Assembly: GCF_023273875.1 (NCBI RefSeq)
Contig: NZ_CP096882.1
Span: 1,550,001-1,614,000 of the forward strand
Source of the DNA: Pseudarthrobacter sp. SSS035
GTDB lineage: Bacteria; Actinomycetota; Actinomycetes; Actinomycetales; Micrococcaceae
DNA: 64,000 bases
Direction: 5' to 3'
Shown: positions 24,329 through 32,906 of the stretch, piece by piece
Layout of the letters: the number at the start of each line of letters is the position of its first letter
Position numbering within the stretch: position 1 is the stretch's first letter
Translations under genes and position numbers: made by a program
The notes under the pieces: model-generated
Database searches by the model: none
The model's input: the letters and a program-made list of their open reading frames with translations, nothing else
What the model was told of the DNA's origin: nothing

Positions 24329-25471
24329 CTACAAGCCCATCCGGTCGACCCACAGCTTGGCGTCGTGGATTTCGGGCTCGGTGGGGAGGTTATCCGCGGA
24401 TTCCCACACCCGGTTAAAGCCCTCCATCCCGGCCACGTCCACTACAGCGCGGACAAACTTGGCGCCGTCGGAATACTGGCGCATCTTGGCGTCCAGGCCC
24501 AGGAGGCTGCGGATGAATTTCTCCATCACGCCGCGGTCCTTGCCGCGGTCGGTGAAGCGCTGCCGGATGGTCCTGACGGAAGGGACGATGCTGGCGTCGA
24601 CGGCGTCCATCACAACGTTGGCGTGGCCCTCCAGCAGGCTCATCACGGCCGTCAGGTGGGACAGTGACGCCTTTTCCTCGGGGTTCTGCAGCAGGTCCAG
24701 GATGGCGCCGCGGCCGGGAGTATTGCCGGTGGCGGTCCGGTCCTTGAGGGAACGCGCGGCGGCGGAGGCACGCTCCATCAGCGAATCAACGTTGCCCAGC
24801 AGGTGCCCGCTGAGGTTGTCGATCTCGGAAAGCATGTGGTGGCGGAGCCAGGGCGCAGCCGCAAACTGCACCCGGTGAGTCTGCTCGTGCAGGCAGACCC
24901 AGAGCCTGAAATCGTCCGGCGCGACGTTGAGCTCGCGCTCCACAGCCACGATGTTGGGCGCCACAAGCAGCAGGCGGCCGGCGGCGGGCGCTTTGGAACC
25001 TTCGGCGAGCGCGGCGAAGGGATCGTACTGGCCCAGGACCTTGCTGGACAGGAACGCCAGGACAGCGCCGAGCTGGCTGCCCGTAATGGCGCCGCTGACA
25101 CTGGCCGCCGCCGGGCTGACGTTGCCGCGGCGGCTTTCGAGCATTTTGTCCATGGCGGGTTTGAGCATCACGGCGAAGCTCTGTGTGTTTGCCTTGGCCC
25201 AGCTGGCCCGGTCCACCACCAGGACAGAGGAGTCGCGGAGGTCCCGTGCGGCTTCGAGGCCCGTGATTTCGTGGACGTGCGGGACGGAGGCGTCCGCAAG
25301 GCGGCGAAGGCTGTCCACGGCTTCGCCGATTTCCGCCGTGTTGAGGGTTGGCCCCGCCGAGGCCAGCCGGGCGGCCGTGGACGCGGCCAGGTCCCAGTTG
25401 ATCAGGGCCTGGGCCGGGCTGGATGATGCCGGGGCTGACGAATCACGCGCAGTGGACTCCATAGTCCCCAT
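24329..25471 (-). CDS. DUF2342 zinc-dependent metalloprotease-like protein
   Basis: 380 residues. The HEQTHRVQFAAAPWL segment carries the HExxH zinc site of the DUF2342 family, found next to tilS in many actinobacteria and annotated as zinc-dependent metalloprotease or F420-associated protein. No signal peptide is seen. Start choice is uncertain: GTG 25474, ATG 25471 or ATG 25462 lie in frame, and only the last has a GGGG sequence upstream (3 nt away). Substrate unknown. Confidence 0.87.
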   Translation of the reverse strand: MGTMESTARDSSAPASSSPAQALINWDLAASTAARLASAGPTLNTAEIGEAVDSLRRLADASVPHVHEITGLEAARDLRDSSVLVVDRASWAKANTQSFAVMLKPAMDKMLESRRGNVSPAAASVSGAITGSQLGAVLAFLSSKVLGQYDPFAALAEGSKAPAAGRLLLVAPNIVAVERELNVAPDDFRLWVCLHEQTHRVQFAAAPWLRHHMLSEIDNLSGHLLGNVDSLMERASAAARSLKDRTATGNTPGRGAILDLLQNPEEKASLSHLTAVMSLLEGHANVVMDAVDASIVPSVRTIRQRFTDRGKDRGVMEKFIRSLLGLDAKMRQYSDGAKFVRAVVDVAGMEGFNRVWESADNLPTEPEIHDAKLWVDRMGL

Positions 25472-25593
25472 CACATCACAGCGGACGGCGGATGGTCCTT
25501 AAGTTCGCTGACCGGCGAACGGCTCGAGGCATCCGTGACCTGCGCCTGTGGTTCGTTTCAGAAATCGTCCGGTTGCGCTGTCCTTCACTCGCG

Positions 25594-26571
25594 TCACGGA
25601 GTCTTGGTAGCAACTTCGGCAGGAGCCGTCTTGGCGTAGACGTCCTTACTGACCTCGTATCCGTGCTGGTCGAGCTCAAGGGCTTGTTCATTTACGTCGG
25701 CCAGTTGGGCGTCGGAGAGCTGTTCGATTTTTTCGAGGTCCAGGGTTTCCTGTTTCACGCCACCCTCGGCTGTCACCCTTACCAGCCCAGTGCCGGCTGA
25801 ATAGAACTTACGCTGGTGGCCTACCTCCGGTTCCAGCGGATTGCGCTCATTAATCACCAGCACGCCTCCGTAGCAGTCGGTGGGGACGCATAGCGCTACG
25901 TTGTCCTCGTAGGCACGCGCGCAATCGAGGAAACCCACTGAAGCCGCGTGAGCCTGAACATATTCCGGCGTGCCGGTCCGTGGCTGCGCTTGCATTGCAA
26001 TTCCGGCTTGGCTCCCCGAAATCCCGTGGATGAAAGTATTGGGCGCCCCAATAAATTTGTCGTTTTCGAACTCCTCGGGATACTCACCGAAGAGCCAAAC
26101 CGCTCCAGCGTTATCCTGGGCGAAGAAGGCCAGCTCCGATTCAACCAGCGCCCCGTCCTGGTAATCGCGGTCCCACATCACCAGGGTTTTCACACCGTCA
26201 ATGACCTTGGTCAGGCCGGTTACGGTGTGTGTAACCGTCCGCTCGGTGGTGCTATCTTCAGCGGCTACCGTACCGGTGGTGGTATACACGGTGCCTGGCT
26301 TTAGCGGAAACCACTTATTGTCGATCGTCGGAGAGCCTTGGAAAGCGGTCTTGTCGAAGTTGACCGCAGACCCTGGCCCGCACAGCTCTGGCGCCTGCGA
26401 CGTCGCTGTCGCTGTCGGTGACCCTGACGGCGATGCCGGCTCCGAAGTGCCGGTGGAGTTGGGCTGCGCCTGCCCGGCATCCAGCGCCGCGCACGACGCC
26501 ACAGTCGACATCGTCAGGAGCAGCGTGAAAGCGGAACTGAGGGCTAATAGTCGCCTGTTTGGCTGGAACAT
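25594..26571 (-). CDS. Putative lipoprotein of unknown function
   Basis: 325 residues from ATG 26571, which has GAAGG 8 nt upstream (GTG 26586 is also in frame). The signal sequence ends in the lipobox VASC, with the lipidated Cys at 27. A Ser/Thr/Pro-rich linker follows, then a soluble domain starting at W-F-P-L-K-P-G-T-V-Y-T with D-R-D-Y-Q-D-G and two Cys (C-A-R, C-V-P-T-D-C). I do not recognise a named enzyme. It interrupts the DUF2342-dacB pair and is flanked upstream by about 500 bp of non-coding DNA. Confidence 0.75.
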   Translation of the reverse strand: MFQPNRRLLALSSAFTLLLTMSTVASCAALDAGQAQPNSTGTSEPASPSGSPTATATSQAPELCGPGSAVNFDKTAFQGSPTIDNKWFPLKPGTVYTTTGTVAAEDSTTERTVTHTVTGLTKVIDGVKTLVMWDRDYQDGALVESELAFFAQDNAGAVWLFGEYPEEFENDKFIGAPNTFIHGISGSQAGIAMQAQPRTGTPEYVQAHAASVGFLDCARAYEDNVALCVPTDCYGGVLVINERNPLEPEVGHQRKFYSAGTGLVRVTAEGGVKQETLDLEKIEQLSDAQLADVNEQALELDQHGYEVSKDVYAKTAPAEVATKTP

Positions 26572-27081
26572 GATTGTGGCCTTCACTCTCGGAATTTATT
26601 GCTTTCAGAAACTGCCACGGGCGCCCCGTTTCGGAGCTCACCGAGGGGCAGCGCTGTCGAAACCGCGCCGGGTCTGAGGCGATCCGAAGACGCCCTCTGT
26701 GGGGCGCGGCGAGCCGCCGAACGCGCGGCCTCGAGCACAAGGTCATGCCGTTCCGCGTCCTGGCGGGAATGGGTCGGGGCGGCATCACGGAGTTTGATCG
26801 GAAATGGACACAGCCTCCCCCTTCATGACGTTTCCACGGCGGATGTTCTTTGCGTAGCCGAACACACGGAGTCCGCGTGTGGTTGAGCCTAGGGCTGGCC
26901 TCCGTCAAGTGTCACGAGTAGCCGGTACCTGTTTTTTCGCCCGCCGCGCCGCAAGTAGGTGCTCCCAAAAGAGCTTGCCCGCATAACAGCGGTCAGGACC
27001 CGCACGAACTGTGTTGCCCGGCACCGCTATTGCGGCGCAGGGCAGCGGATACGGTAGGAACCAGGTTGCGGTGGGAGCAGG
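26572..27081. other. 510-bp intergenic region without a recognisable gene
   Basis: All six frames were read. Only Arg/Pro-rich shadow frames appear, none with a ribosome site and a family-like product. A short imperfect inverted repeat (CACACG...CGTGTG, about 26861-26880) is the only structure noticed. It presumably holds the lipoprotein promoter and may include remnants of insertion. Confidence 0.5.
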
Positions 27082-28578
27082 TCAGCGGCAGCCGCAGGCA
27101 GAGAGCGCCGTGGCGGCCCGGTCCAGGACTTCCCTGTTTCCGGCCGCGCCAGGCTTCAGGTCGTTGCCGATGAAGGAGAAGACCAGGAGCCGGCCGTCGG
27201 CGTCCACCACGTAGCCGCTGAGGGCGATGACCGAATTCAGGGTCCCGGTCTTGGCCCGCACCAGGCCGGCGCCGCGGGCCGTGGAGCCATCGACGTAGCG
27301 GGTGTCCAGTGTTCCGGTCAGCCCCGCGACCGGAAACCCATCCAGCGCCGCCCGCAAACGGGTGTCGGTCCCGCTGGTGATGGCACGCACCACTTCCGCG
27401 AACTGGCGGGCAGAGACCTGGTTGGCCAGCGCCAGCCCGGACAGGTCCGCGAGCCGCATGGTGTCCGTAGGGATGCCCAAATCCGCGAGCTGTGCGCGGA
27501 CCGCTCCGGTGGCGCCGTCGTTGCTGGCGGGCTCACCCGCAGCCGCCGAGGCCATCCGGCCCAGCACTTCCGCCAGGTAGTTGTCCGAGGTCTGCAGCAT
27601 AAGGTCCACCTGCTGGCCGACAGTGGCGGACTGGACCTCGGCAAGGACCACCGGCTTTTCTGCCGGGGGCGCATCGCCCGAAGGCGCGGTGTAACGTTCG
27701 ACGCCGGCCGCTACCGTGAGTCCCGCAGCGGCACCTGCCGTCTTGAGCTGCGCGGCAAACGCCTCGGCGGCGGTGATTGCTGAGTCCTGCGGGCGGGGGC
27801 CGGTGGTCACGGCCGGGTCGAAACGCGCCGAATTCAGCGCAAGCGGGTACAGCGGGGCCACCTCGCCCGCGGCAACGTCACCGTCCGCCCAGGCGGGGTT
27901 CAGCGCTGGGCCGGTGAACAGGGAGTCGTCCACCAGGACCGACAGCTCGCCGGTTGTTCCTGCGGTTTGGAGCGCGTTCACGGTGGAGGTGGCGAGGGTG
28001 GCGAGTCCGGCGCGGCCCATCACCTGGCTGGGCGCGGATTCCCCGGCGCCCAGGAGGACGTCGCCGCCGCCGGTGAGCACCACCTGATTGGCAACGGGCC
28101 CGGCCAGGACCTTGGTGCTGAAACGGTGCTCCGGCCCGATTGCACGGAGCGCGGCCACGGCAGTGAGCAGCTTCATATTGGAGGCGGGGATCCGGCTCTC
28201 CGAACCGCCGCGGTCAAACAGGACCTGGCCGGTGAGCGCATCCTGGACCAGCCCCGTGAAGCTGCCGTCGCCGTCGGGCTTTAACAAGCCGTCCAACTGA
28301 GCGGCGACCGCGGAGGGCAGCGGCACGGGCGCCGACTCCGTGAGCGGAGAAAGGCCCATTCTTGCGGAAAGCGCGGTGGGGGCCTGCTGCCAGGCGGGCA
28401 CTTCGGGTGTCGCCGCAGGAGGCGGGGTGACGAAAGCAGGGGCAACCAGCCATGCGGCGGGGAGGGCCAGCATAACGATCACGGCCAGGAGCAGCGCGGT
28501 GGGCCAGGCTCGCAGCCCGCGCCGGAGGGTGTGCCCGAATGCCGCCCTTATCCCTGCGGGACGCGATGTTTCCTTCAT
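27082..28578 (-). CDS. dacB: D-alanyl-D-alanine carboxypeptidase/endopeptidase, PBP4 type
   Basis: Trims peptidoglycan stem peptides outside the cell. 498 residues from ATG 28578; a TTG at 28596 is too close to its AGGA. A signal anchor lies at about 24-48. Catalytic motifs are S133-N-M-K136 (SxxK), SDN in the LQTSDNYLAEVLGRM segment, and KTG in VRAKTGTLNSV. The Ala/Val-rich insert between SxxK and SxN is typical of class C PBPs. It is divergent from ppa. Confidence 0.93.
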   Translation of the reverse strand: MKETSRPAGIRAAFGHTLRRGLRAWPTALLLAVIVMLALPAAWLVAPAFVTPPPAATPEVPAWQQAPTALSARMGLSPLTESAPVPLPSAVAAQLDGLLKPDGDGSFTGLVQDALTGQVLFDRGGSESRIPASNMKLLTAVAALRAIGPEHRFSTKVLAGPVANQVVLTGGGDVLLGAGESAPSQVMGRAGLATLATSTVNALQTAGTTGELSVLVDDSLFTGPALNPAWADGDVAAGEVAPLYPLALNSARFDPAVTTGPRPQDSAITAAEAFAAQLKTAGAAAGLTVAAGVERYTAPSGDAPPAEKPVVLAEVQSATVGQQVDLMLQTSDNYLAEVLGRMASAAAGEPASNDGATGAVRAQLADLGIPTDTMRLADLSGLALANQVSARQFAEVVRAITSGTDTRLRAALDGFPVAGLTGTLDTRYVDGSTARGAGLVRAKTGTLNSVIALSGYVVDADGRLLVFSFIGNDLKPGAAGNREVLDRAATALSACGCR

Positions 28579-28732
28579 GCTGCTGTTGGTCCTCAAGTCC
28601 TGAAATTTCCCCGCAAGTTCCTGAAACCTGGGCCTCTCGCTATATCCTCAATAGTAGTCGGCGGCACCGACACTCCTTTTTGTTGTTCGTCTCCTGTGCC
28701 GCGAACCCCCTGCAATTGCCGAGGAGCATTCC

Positions 28733-29221
28733 ATGAAGCACGACGTGACCATCGAGATCCCCAAGGGATCACGCGTCAAGTACGAAGTTGACCACGAGAC
28801 CGGCCGCGTCCGCCTGGACCGCGTCCTCTTCACCTCCATGCAGTACCCCACGCACTACGGTTTCTTCGAGAACACCCTGGGCGAAGACGGCGACCCGCTG
28901 GACGCACTGGTGCTCCTGCAGGACTTCGATCTGCACCCCGGCGTCATCGTTGAGTCCCGCCCCATCGGCGTTTTCAACATGACCGACGACGGCGGCGGAG
29001 ACGCCAAGGTCCTGTGCGTCCCCGTTGACGCCCGCTTTGACCACATCCAGGAAATCAGCGATGTCAGTGACTTCCTGATCAAGGAAATCGAGCACTTCTT
29101 CACCCGTTACAAGGACCTGGAGCCGGGCAAGTGGGTCAAGGCTGAGGGCTGGGGCGACCGCGCCGCCGCCGAGGCCGAGCTGGAAGCCTCCATCAAGCGT
29201 TACGTACCGGCAGCGCACTAG
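28733..29221 (+). CDS. ppa: Inorganic pyrophosphatase
   Basis: Hydrolyses pyrophosphate and so drives biosynthetic reactions. 162 residues of the soluble family I type. VTIEIPKGSRVKYEVD, QYPTHYGFFENTLGEDGDP and DPLDALVL carry the metal-binding Asp and Glu residues. GAGGAG lies upstream of ATG 28733. The hairpin at 29285-29326 probably ends its transcript. Confidence 0.97.
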   Translation: MKHDVTIEIPKGSRVKYEVDHETGRVRLDRVLFTSMQYPTHYGFFENTLGEDGDPLDALVLLQDFDLHPGVIVESRPIGVFNMTDDGGGDAKVLCVPVDARFDHIQEISDVSDFLIKEIEHFFTRYKDLEPGKWVKAEGWGDRAAAEAELEASIKRYVPAAH

Positions 29222-29284
29222 TCCCCACCGTCCCCCTCACCTCGCTTCGCTCGGTCAGGGAACCCTGACGGCGTGGGCCCAGCC

Positions 29285-29326
29285 GACGGCGGGTGCCGGG
29301 TTCGCGAGAGCCCGGCACCCGCCGTC
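29285..29326 (+). terminator. Terminator downstream of ppa
   Basis: A perfect 16-bp GC-rich stem (arms 29285-29300 and 29311-29326) with a 10-nt loop is followed by GTTGTTTAAT. A 7-bp inverted repeat (29254-29260 with 29263-29269) lies just before it. Confidence 0.8.
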
Positions 29327-29346
29327 GTTGTTTAATCAGCTCCCCG

Positions 29347-29403
29347 GCGCGAACGGACACTTGAGGCCCTTGGAATCCGGGGCCCTCAAGTGTCCGTTCG
29401 CGC
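29347..29403. repeat. Second copy of the 6039-type palindrome
   Basis: Arms 29347-29366 and 29384-29403 are perfectly complementary over 20 bp and share their sequence with the palindrome at 6039-6103; only the loop differs. It lies between the ppa terminator and the carboxylesterase start. Confidence 0.9.
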
Positions 29404-29456
29404 GTGGGGGGGGTCGGCGAGAGCGAAGTCTCAGGAAACTGTGGAATCGTTGCCCT

Positions 29457-30797
29457 GTGAGTTCCGAGCCTTCGTTTAGTCCCCCGTATTTTGAACCCCC
29501 GTGCGGGCCCATCACAGGGTGGCGGGACAGTGAGGTGGTTCGCGCCACCGGCATCCCCTACGCCACCGCGGGCCGCTTTCAGCCTCCGGTGGCAGCGTCC
29601 GACTGGACAGCCAGCTATGCCGCCACCACCCTCGCGCCGGCCTGCCCGCAGGGCCCCGTTCCGTTCCTGGACGACGTCCTGGGTACGCGGTACGGCGAGC
29701 TCCCCGGAAGTGAGGACTGCCAGCGCCTGTCGATCACCGTTCCGGCCGGGCTTGCCGACGGCGAACAGGTCCCCGTTATGGTGTGGCTGCACGGCGGCTC
29801 CTACACGTCCGGTTCCGGCGACCTTGCGATCTTTGATGCCACGTCGCTGGTGGCAGAGAACCGGGTCATCGTCGTTTCGGTGACCTACCGCCTGGGCCTG
29901 TTCGGATATTTGGCCACCGGTACCGGCCGGCCGGCGAACCTCGGCCTGCTGGACCAGTTGGAAGCGTTCCGGTGGGTGCAGCGCAATATTGCGGCGTTCG
30001 GTGGGGACCCGGGGCGGGTCACCGCGTTCGGGCAGTCCGCGGGAGGCGACTCCGTAGCCCACCTCATGGCGACGCCCGAAGCGCCGTCCCTGTTCCAGCG
30101 GGCCATCATCCAGAGTGCACCGTTGGGCATCACCCGCGGCCGGCACAAGATGAGCCGCGCCATGGGCATCGCCGCCGAAGCCGTCACGGAGGACACCCCG
30201 ATGCTGGACGTTGTGGCCATCGAAGACCATGTCTCTCAGGTGGCCCGGAAGTTTGGCCTGATGGCGGCCATGCCGTTCGGCACCCAGTACGGGCACGCGC
30301 CGCTGCCGCCGGAATCACGCGTCGAGGCCGCCTGGAACGCCACGGCCCCGGGCATCGAAGTGCTGATCGGGCACACGTCCGACGAGGCCCGGCTGTTCCT
30401 GCCCCGCAGTCCCGTGGTCAGCCGGTTGGGCAAGATCCCTGGGCTGGGCGGCGTTGCCGTGCGGGCGATTAATTGGGCGGTGACGGAGGCGGTCTACGGC
30501 AGATCCGCCCGCAAGTTTGCCCGCCGCCACGCCCGTGCCGGGGGCAAGGCCTATAGCTACCTGCTGTCCTGGGGCGCACCAGGAAACTCCTACCGCGCCG
30601 CACACACCGTTGATTTGCCGCTGCTCTTCGGAAACCAACAGACCTGGGCCGCTGCCGGGCTCCTCAAGGGCGCAACCTGGGATGAGATCGACGCCGTTGG
30701 CCGTGAGATGCGCCGGCTGTGGGCCGGATTTGCCCGCGGCGACGGATTGGGTGAGACGGGCCGGATTCCCGGAGCGCTCGAGTACCGCTCGATGTAG
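29457..30797 (+). CDS. Carboxylesterase, type B family
   Basis: 446 residues of the carboxylesterase/cholinesterase family, cytoplasmic (no signal peptide). Visible are the oxyanion hole HGGSY, the nucleophile elbow F-G-Q-S-A-G-G, GHTSDEARLF with the likely acid residue, and AAHTVDLPLLFG with the catalytic His. GTG 29457 is chosen: upstream in-frame codons run through the palindrome and do not match the family, which begins near TGWRDSEVVRATGIPYA. No clear ribosome site, so leaderless translation is possible. Substrate unknown; acts on carboxylic esters. Confidence 0.88.
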   Translation: MSSEPSFSPPYFEPPCGPITGWRDSEVVRATGIPYATAGRFQPPVAASDWTASYAATTLAPACPQGPVPFLDDVLGTRYGELPGSEDCQRLSITVPAGLADGEQVPVMVWLHGGSYTSGSGDLAIFDATSLVAENRVIVVSVTYRLGLFGYLATGTGRPANLGLLDQLEAFRWVQRNIAAFGGDPGRVTAFGQSAGGDSVAHLMATPEAPSLFQRAIIQSAPLGITRGRHKMSRAMGIAAEAVTEDTPMLDVVAIEDHVSQVARKFGLMAAMPFGTQYGHAPLPPESRVEAAWNATAPGIEVLIGHTSDEARLFLPRSPVVSRLGKIPGLGGVAVRAINWAVTEAVYGRSARKFARRHARAGGKAYSYLLSWGAPGNSYRAAHTVDLPLLFGNQQTWAAAGLLKGATWDEIDAVGREMRRLWAGFARGDGLGETGRIPGALEYRSM

Positions 30798-30885
30798 GAG
30801 CCGGGCTTGCGCGGATTGGCTACGTACTCAGTATAGGGTGTGGGCAGCACGCTTTCCGCGGAAACTGGTCTGCGGGGAGTTACTG

Positions 30886-32133
30886 ATGGGGGCAGTAATG
30901 AGGATTTTTAGGCGCATTGTGTTGCCGGTGGCGTGGCTGGCAGTTTTTGCCGTCATCGCCGTGGCACTGGTGAAGATCGCTTTCGTGGACGGGATGAAGC
31001 CGCAGCAAGGCCTCATGGGACCGTCAGCGGAGGTCTCAATCCCGGTGGTCCAGGCAACCCGGGCCACCGTGACGAACACGGTTGAGGTGCAAGCCACTGT
31101 GGACAGTGACGCCGCCGTTGCCGTGAAGAACACCAAGGGGGGCACCGTCAGCTATCTGTTCGTTTCGCCGGGCCAGGAGGTTGGCACACAGGCCCCGCTC
31201 TACCAGGTCCGCACCGAGGTTCAGCCGGATCCGGCCGCTACAGCCCGGGTTTCCGGGGAGTCCGACGGCGGAGCACCGGCGGCACCTGTCCGAAGCGCAC
31301 CGGTTTACACCTATACAGACGTTTACGCTCCGGTCTCAGGGACGGTGGCAACACTCACTATCCTGATCGATCAGCAGGTCAGCGTAGGGGAAACGACAGC
31401 AACTGTGAATCCCGGTACGTTCACGGTCAGCGGTTCAATCGACGCCGCCCAGCAGTACCGGCTCCTGGCCAAGCCGGGTTCCGCGGTGATCTCGGTGGTG
31501 GGCGGCCCGGCTCCCTTCACCTGTCCCGCCGTGACGTTGAAGAGCCTGGCAAGTACTTCGGGCGGCACTGCCGGCGGCGCTGGCGGGGCTGGCGGCGTCA
31601 GCCGGGGAGTTCCGTTCGCTGCCGCCGGACCTCCCGGCGGGAGCCCGGCAGAGGGCGGCACCCCCACCGGCACCATCAGTTGCCCTGTCCCGAGCGGAGT
31701 CGAGGTCTTTGCCGGGCTCGGCGCCACCATGACCGTCACGGCCGGCCAGTCGGCGGATGTTGTTACCGTTCCGCTCACCGCGGTCCGGGGCACCGTTACG
31801 GACGGCACTGTATGGGTCTCCGCCGGAGGTCCGGCCCCGGGAGCTCCCGCTCCCGATGGTTCACCGTCCGACGGCGGCGCAGCGGTAGGCGGACCGGGCC
31901 AGTCAGCGCCGGGCGAAGGTAGCGCCGCTTCAGGCCATGGCGTTCCAGGCGGAGCAGTGTCCTCGGGCCCTCCGGAAGAGCGGAAAGTCCAGCTGGGCCT
32001 CAATGACGGTTCCCGGGTTGAGGTAGTTTCCGGGCTGGCCGAGGGCGAATTTGTCCTCGAATTCATCCCGGGCGCGCCGGCGCAGGTACAGCCTGGGCTC
32101 CAGCCCGGCATGGCCTACCCGGCCGGAGGCTGA
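30886..32133 (+). CDS. Periplasmic-adaptor-like (MacA/HlyD) subunit of ABC exporter
   Basis: 415 residues. ATG 30886 has GGGGAG 6 nt upstream; ATG 30898 is a near alternative. An N-terminal membrane anchor (about 8-32) is followed by a split lipoyl-like domain (GTVSYLFVSPGQEV and YAPVSGTVATLTILIDQQV) and a C-terminal beta domain. Two Gly/Pro/Ser-rich inserts (about residues 225-262 and 322-368) are unusual for the family and resemble a wall-spanning linker. Together with the ATPase and permease it forms a MacAB-type export system; the substrate is unknown. Confidence 0.82.
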   Translation: MGAVMRIFRRIVLPVAWLAVFAVIAVALVKIAFVDGMKPQQGLMGPSAEVSIPVVQATRATVTNTVEVQATVDSDAAVAVKNTKGGTVSYLFVSPGQEVGTQAPLYQVRTEVQPDPAATARVSGESDGGAPAAPVRSAPVYTYTDVYAPVSGTVATLTILIDQQVSVGETTATVNPGTFTVSGSIDAAQQYRLLAKPGSAVISVVGGPAPFTCPAVTLKSLASTSGGTAGGAGGAGGVSRGVPFAAAGPPGGSPAEGGTPTGTISCPVPSGVEVFAGLGATMTVTAGQSADVVTVPLTAVRGTVTDGTVWVSAGGPAPGAPAPDGSPSDGGAAVGGPGQSAPGEGSAASGHGVPGGAVSSGPPEERKVQLGLNDGSRVEVVSGLAEGEFVLEFIPGAPAQVQPGLQPGMAYPAGG

Positions 32134-32135
32134 CC

Positions 32136-32906
32136 GTGGAGGAACTGGTTTCACTGACGGGCGTCACCCGGACCGTCAGGCTTCCTGACGACCAGGAACT
32201 GCACATTCTCAAGGGTGTGGACTTTGCCGTACACGCCGGCGACCACACCGCCATCATCGGGCGGTCCGGCGGCGGAAAATCAACCCTGCTGAACCTGATC
32301 GGCCTGTTGGACCTGCCCTCAAGCGGCGAGGTCCGCTTCCTGGGCGAACCTGTGGCCCACCTGAGCAGCAACGCCAGGGCCCGGCTTCGCGGCTCTTCCG
32401 TGGGATTTGTGTTCCAGCAGTTCAACCTACTGCCCGGCCGCAGCGCCCTGGACAACGTGATCACCCCCCTGCTGTATGCCCGCGGTACTGCCTTCTGGCG
32501 CCGCCGCGAGCTCGCGATGGAAATGCTGGACCGGGTGGGACTCAGTGCCCGGGCGGACGTTATGCCGAACATGCTCTCCGGCGGCGAACAACAGCGCGTG
32601 GCGATCGCCCGGGCCTTGGTCCGGAAGCCCCGGCTGATCCTTGCGGACGAACCAACCGGAGCCCTCGACGTCGAAACCGGCCAGGCGGTGATGGCGCTCC
32701 TGGATACCGTCGCGACCGAATCCGGCTCGGCGCTGGTCACCATCACGCACGACGTCAACGTGGCCGCGCTTGCCAGCGCCTGCTACCGGCTGGAATCCGG
32801 CGTTCTGACCGGCGCCGAGGTCCCGGCCCACCCCGATCCCGACGGCACTGCCCCGGGTGTTCCAGCGGGATTTTCCGCAGCAGCATCAGCCGGGGTGGCG
32901 TCATGA
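32136..32906 (+). CDS. ABC transporter ATP-binding protein, MacB/LolD type
   Basis: 256 residues from GTG 32136, two bases after the adaptor stop. Walker A GRSGGGKST, Q-loop FQQFNLLPGRSALDNV, signature LSGGEQQRVAIARAL, Walker B LILADEPTGALD and switch THD are all intact. The last 30 residues form an Ala/Pro-rich extension. The LPGRSALDNV segment is typical of ATPases that partner FtsX-type permeases. Confidence 0.93.
   Translation: MEELVSLTGVTRTVRLPDDQELHILKGVDFAVHAGDHTAIIGRSGGGKSTLLNLIGLLDLPSSGEVRFLGEPVAHLSSNARARLRGSSVGFVFQQFNLLPGRSALDNVITPLLYARGTAFWRRRELAMEMLDRVGLSARADVMPNMLSGGEQQRVAIARALVRKPRLILADEPTGALDVETGQAVMALLDTVATESGSALVTITHDVNVAALASACYRLESGVLTGAEVPAHPDPDGTAPGVPAGFSAAASAGVAS

Noticed and set aside
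29221..29283. CTCACCTCGCTTCGCTCGGTCAGGG region as a tRNA or small RNA
   Set aside because: Only a 7-bp inverted repeat is present; no cloverleaf and no T-loop sequence.
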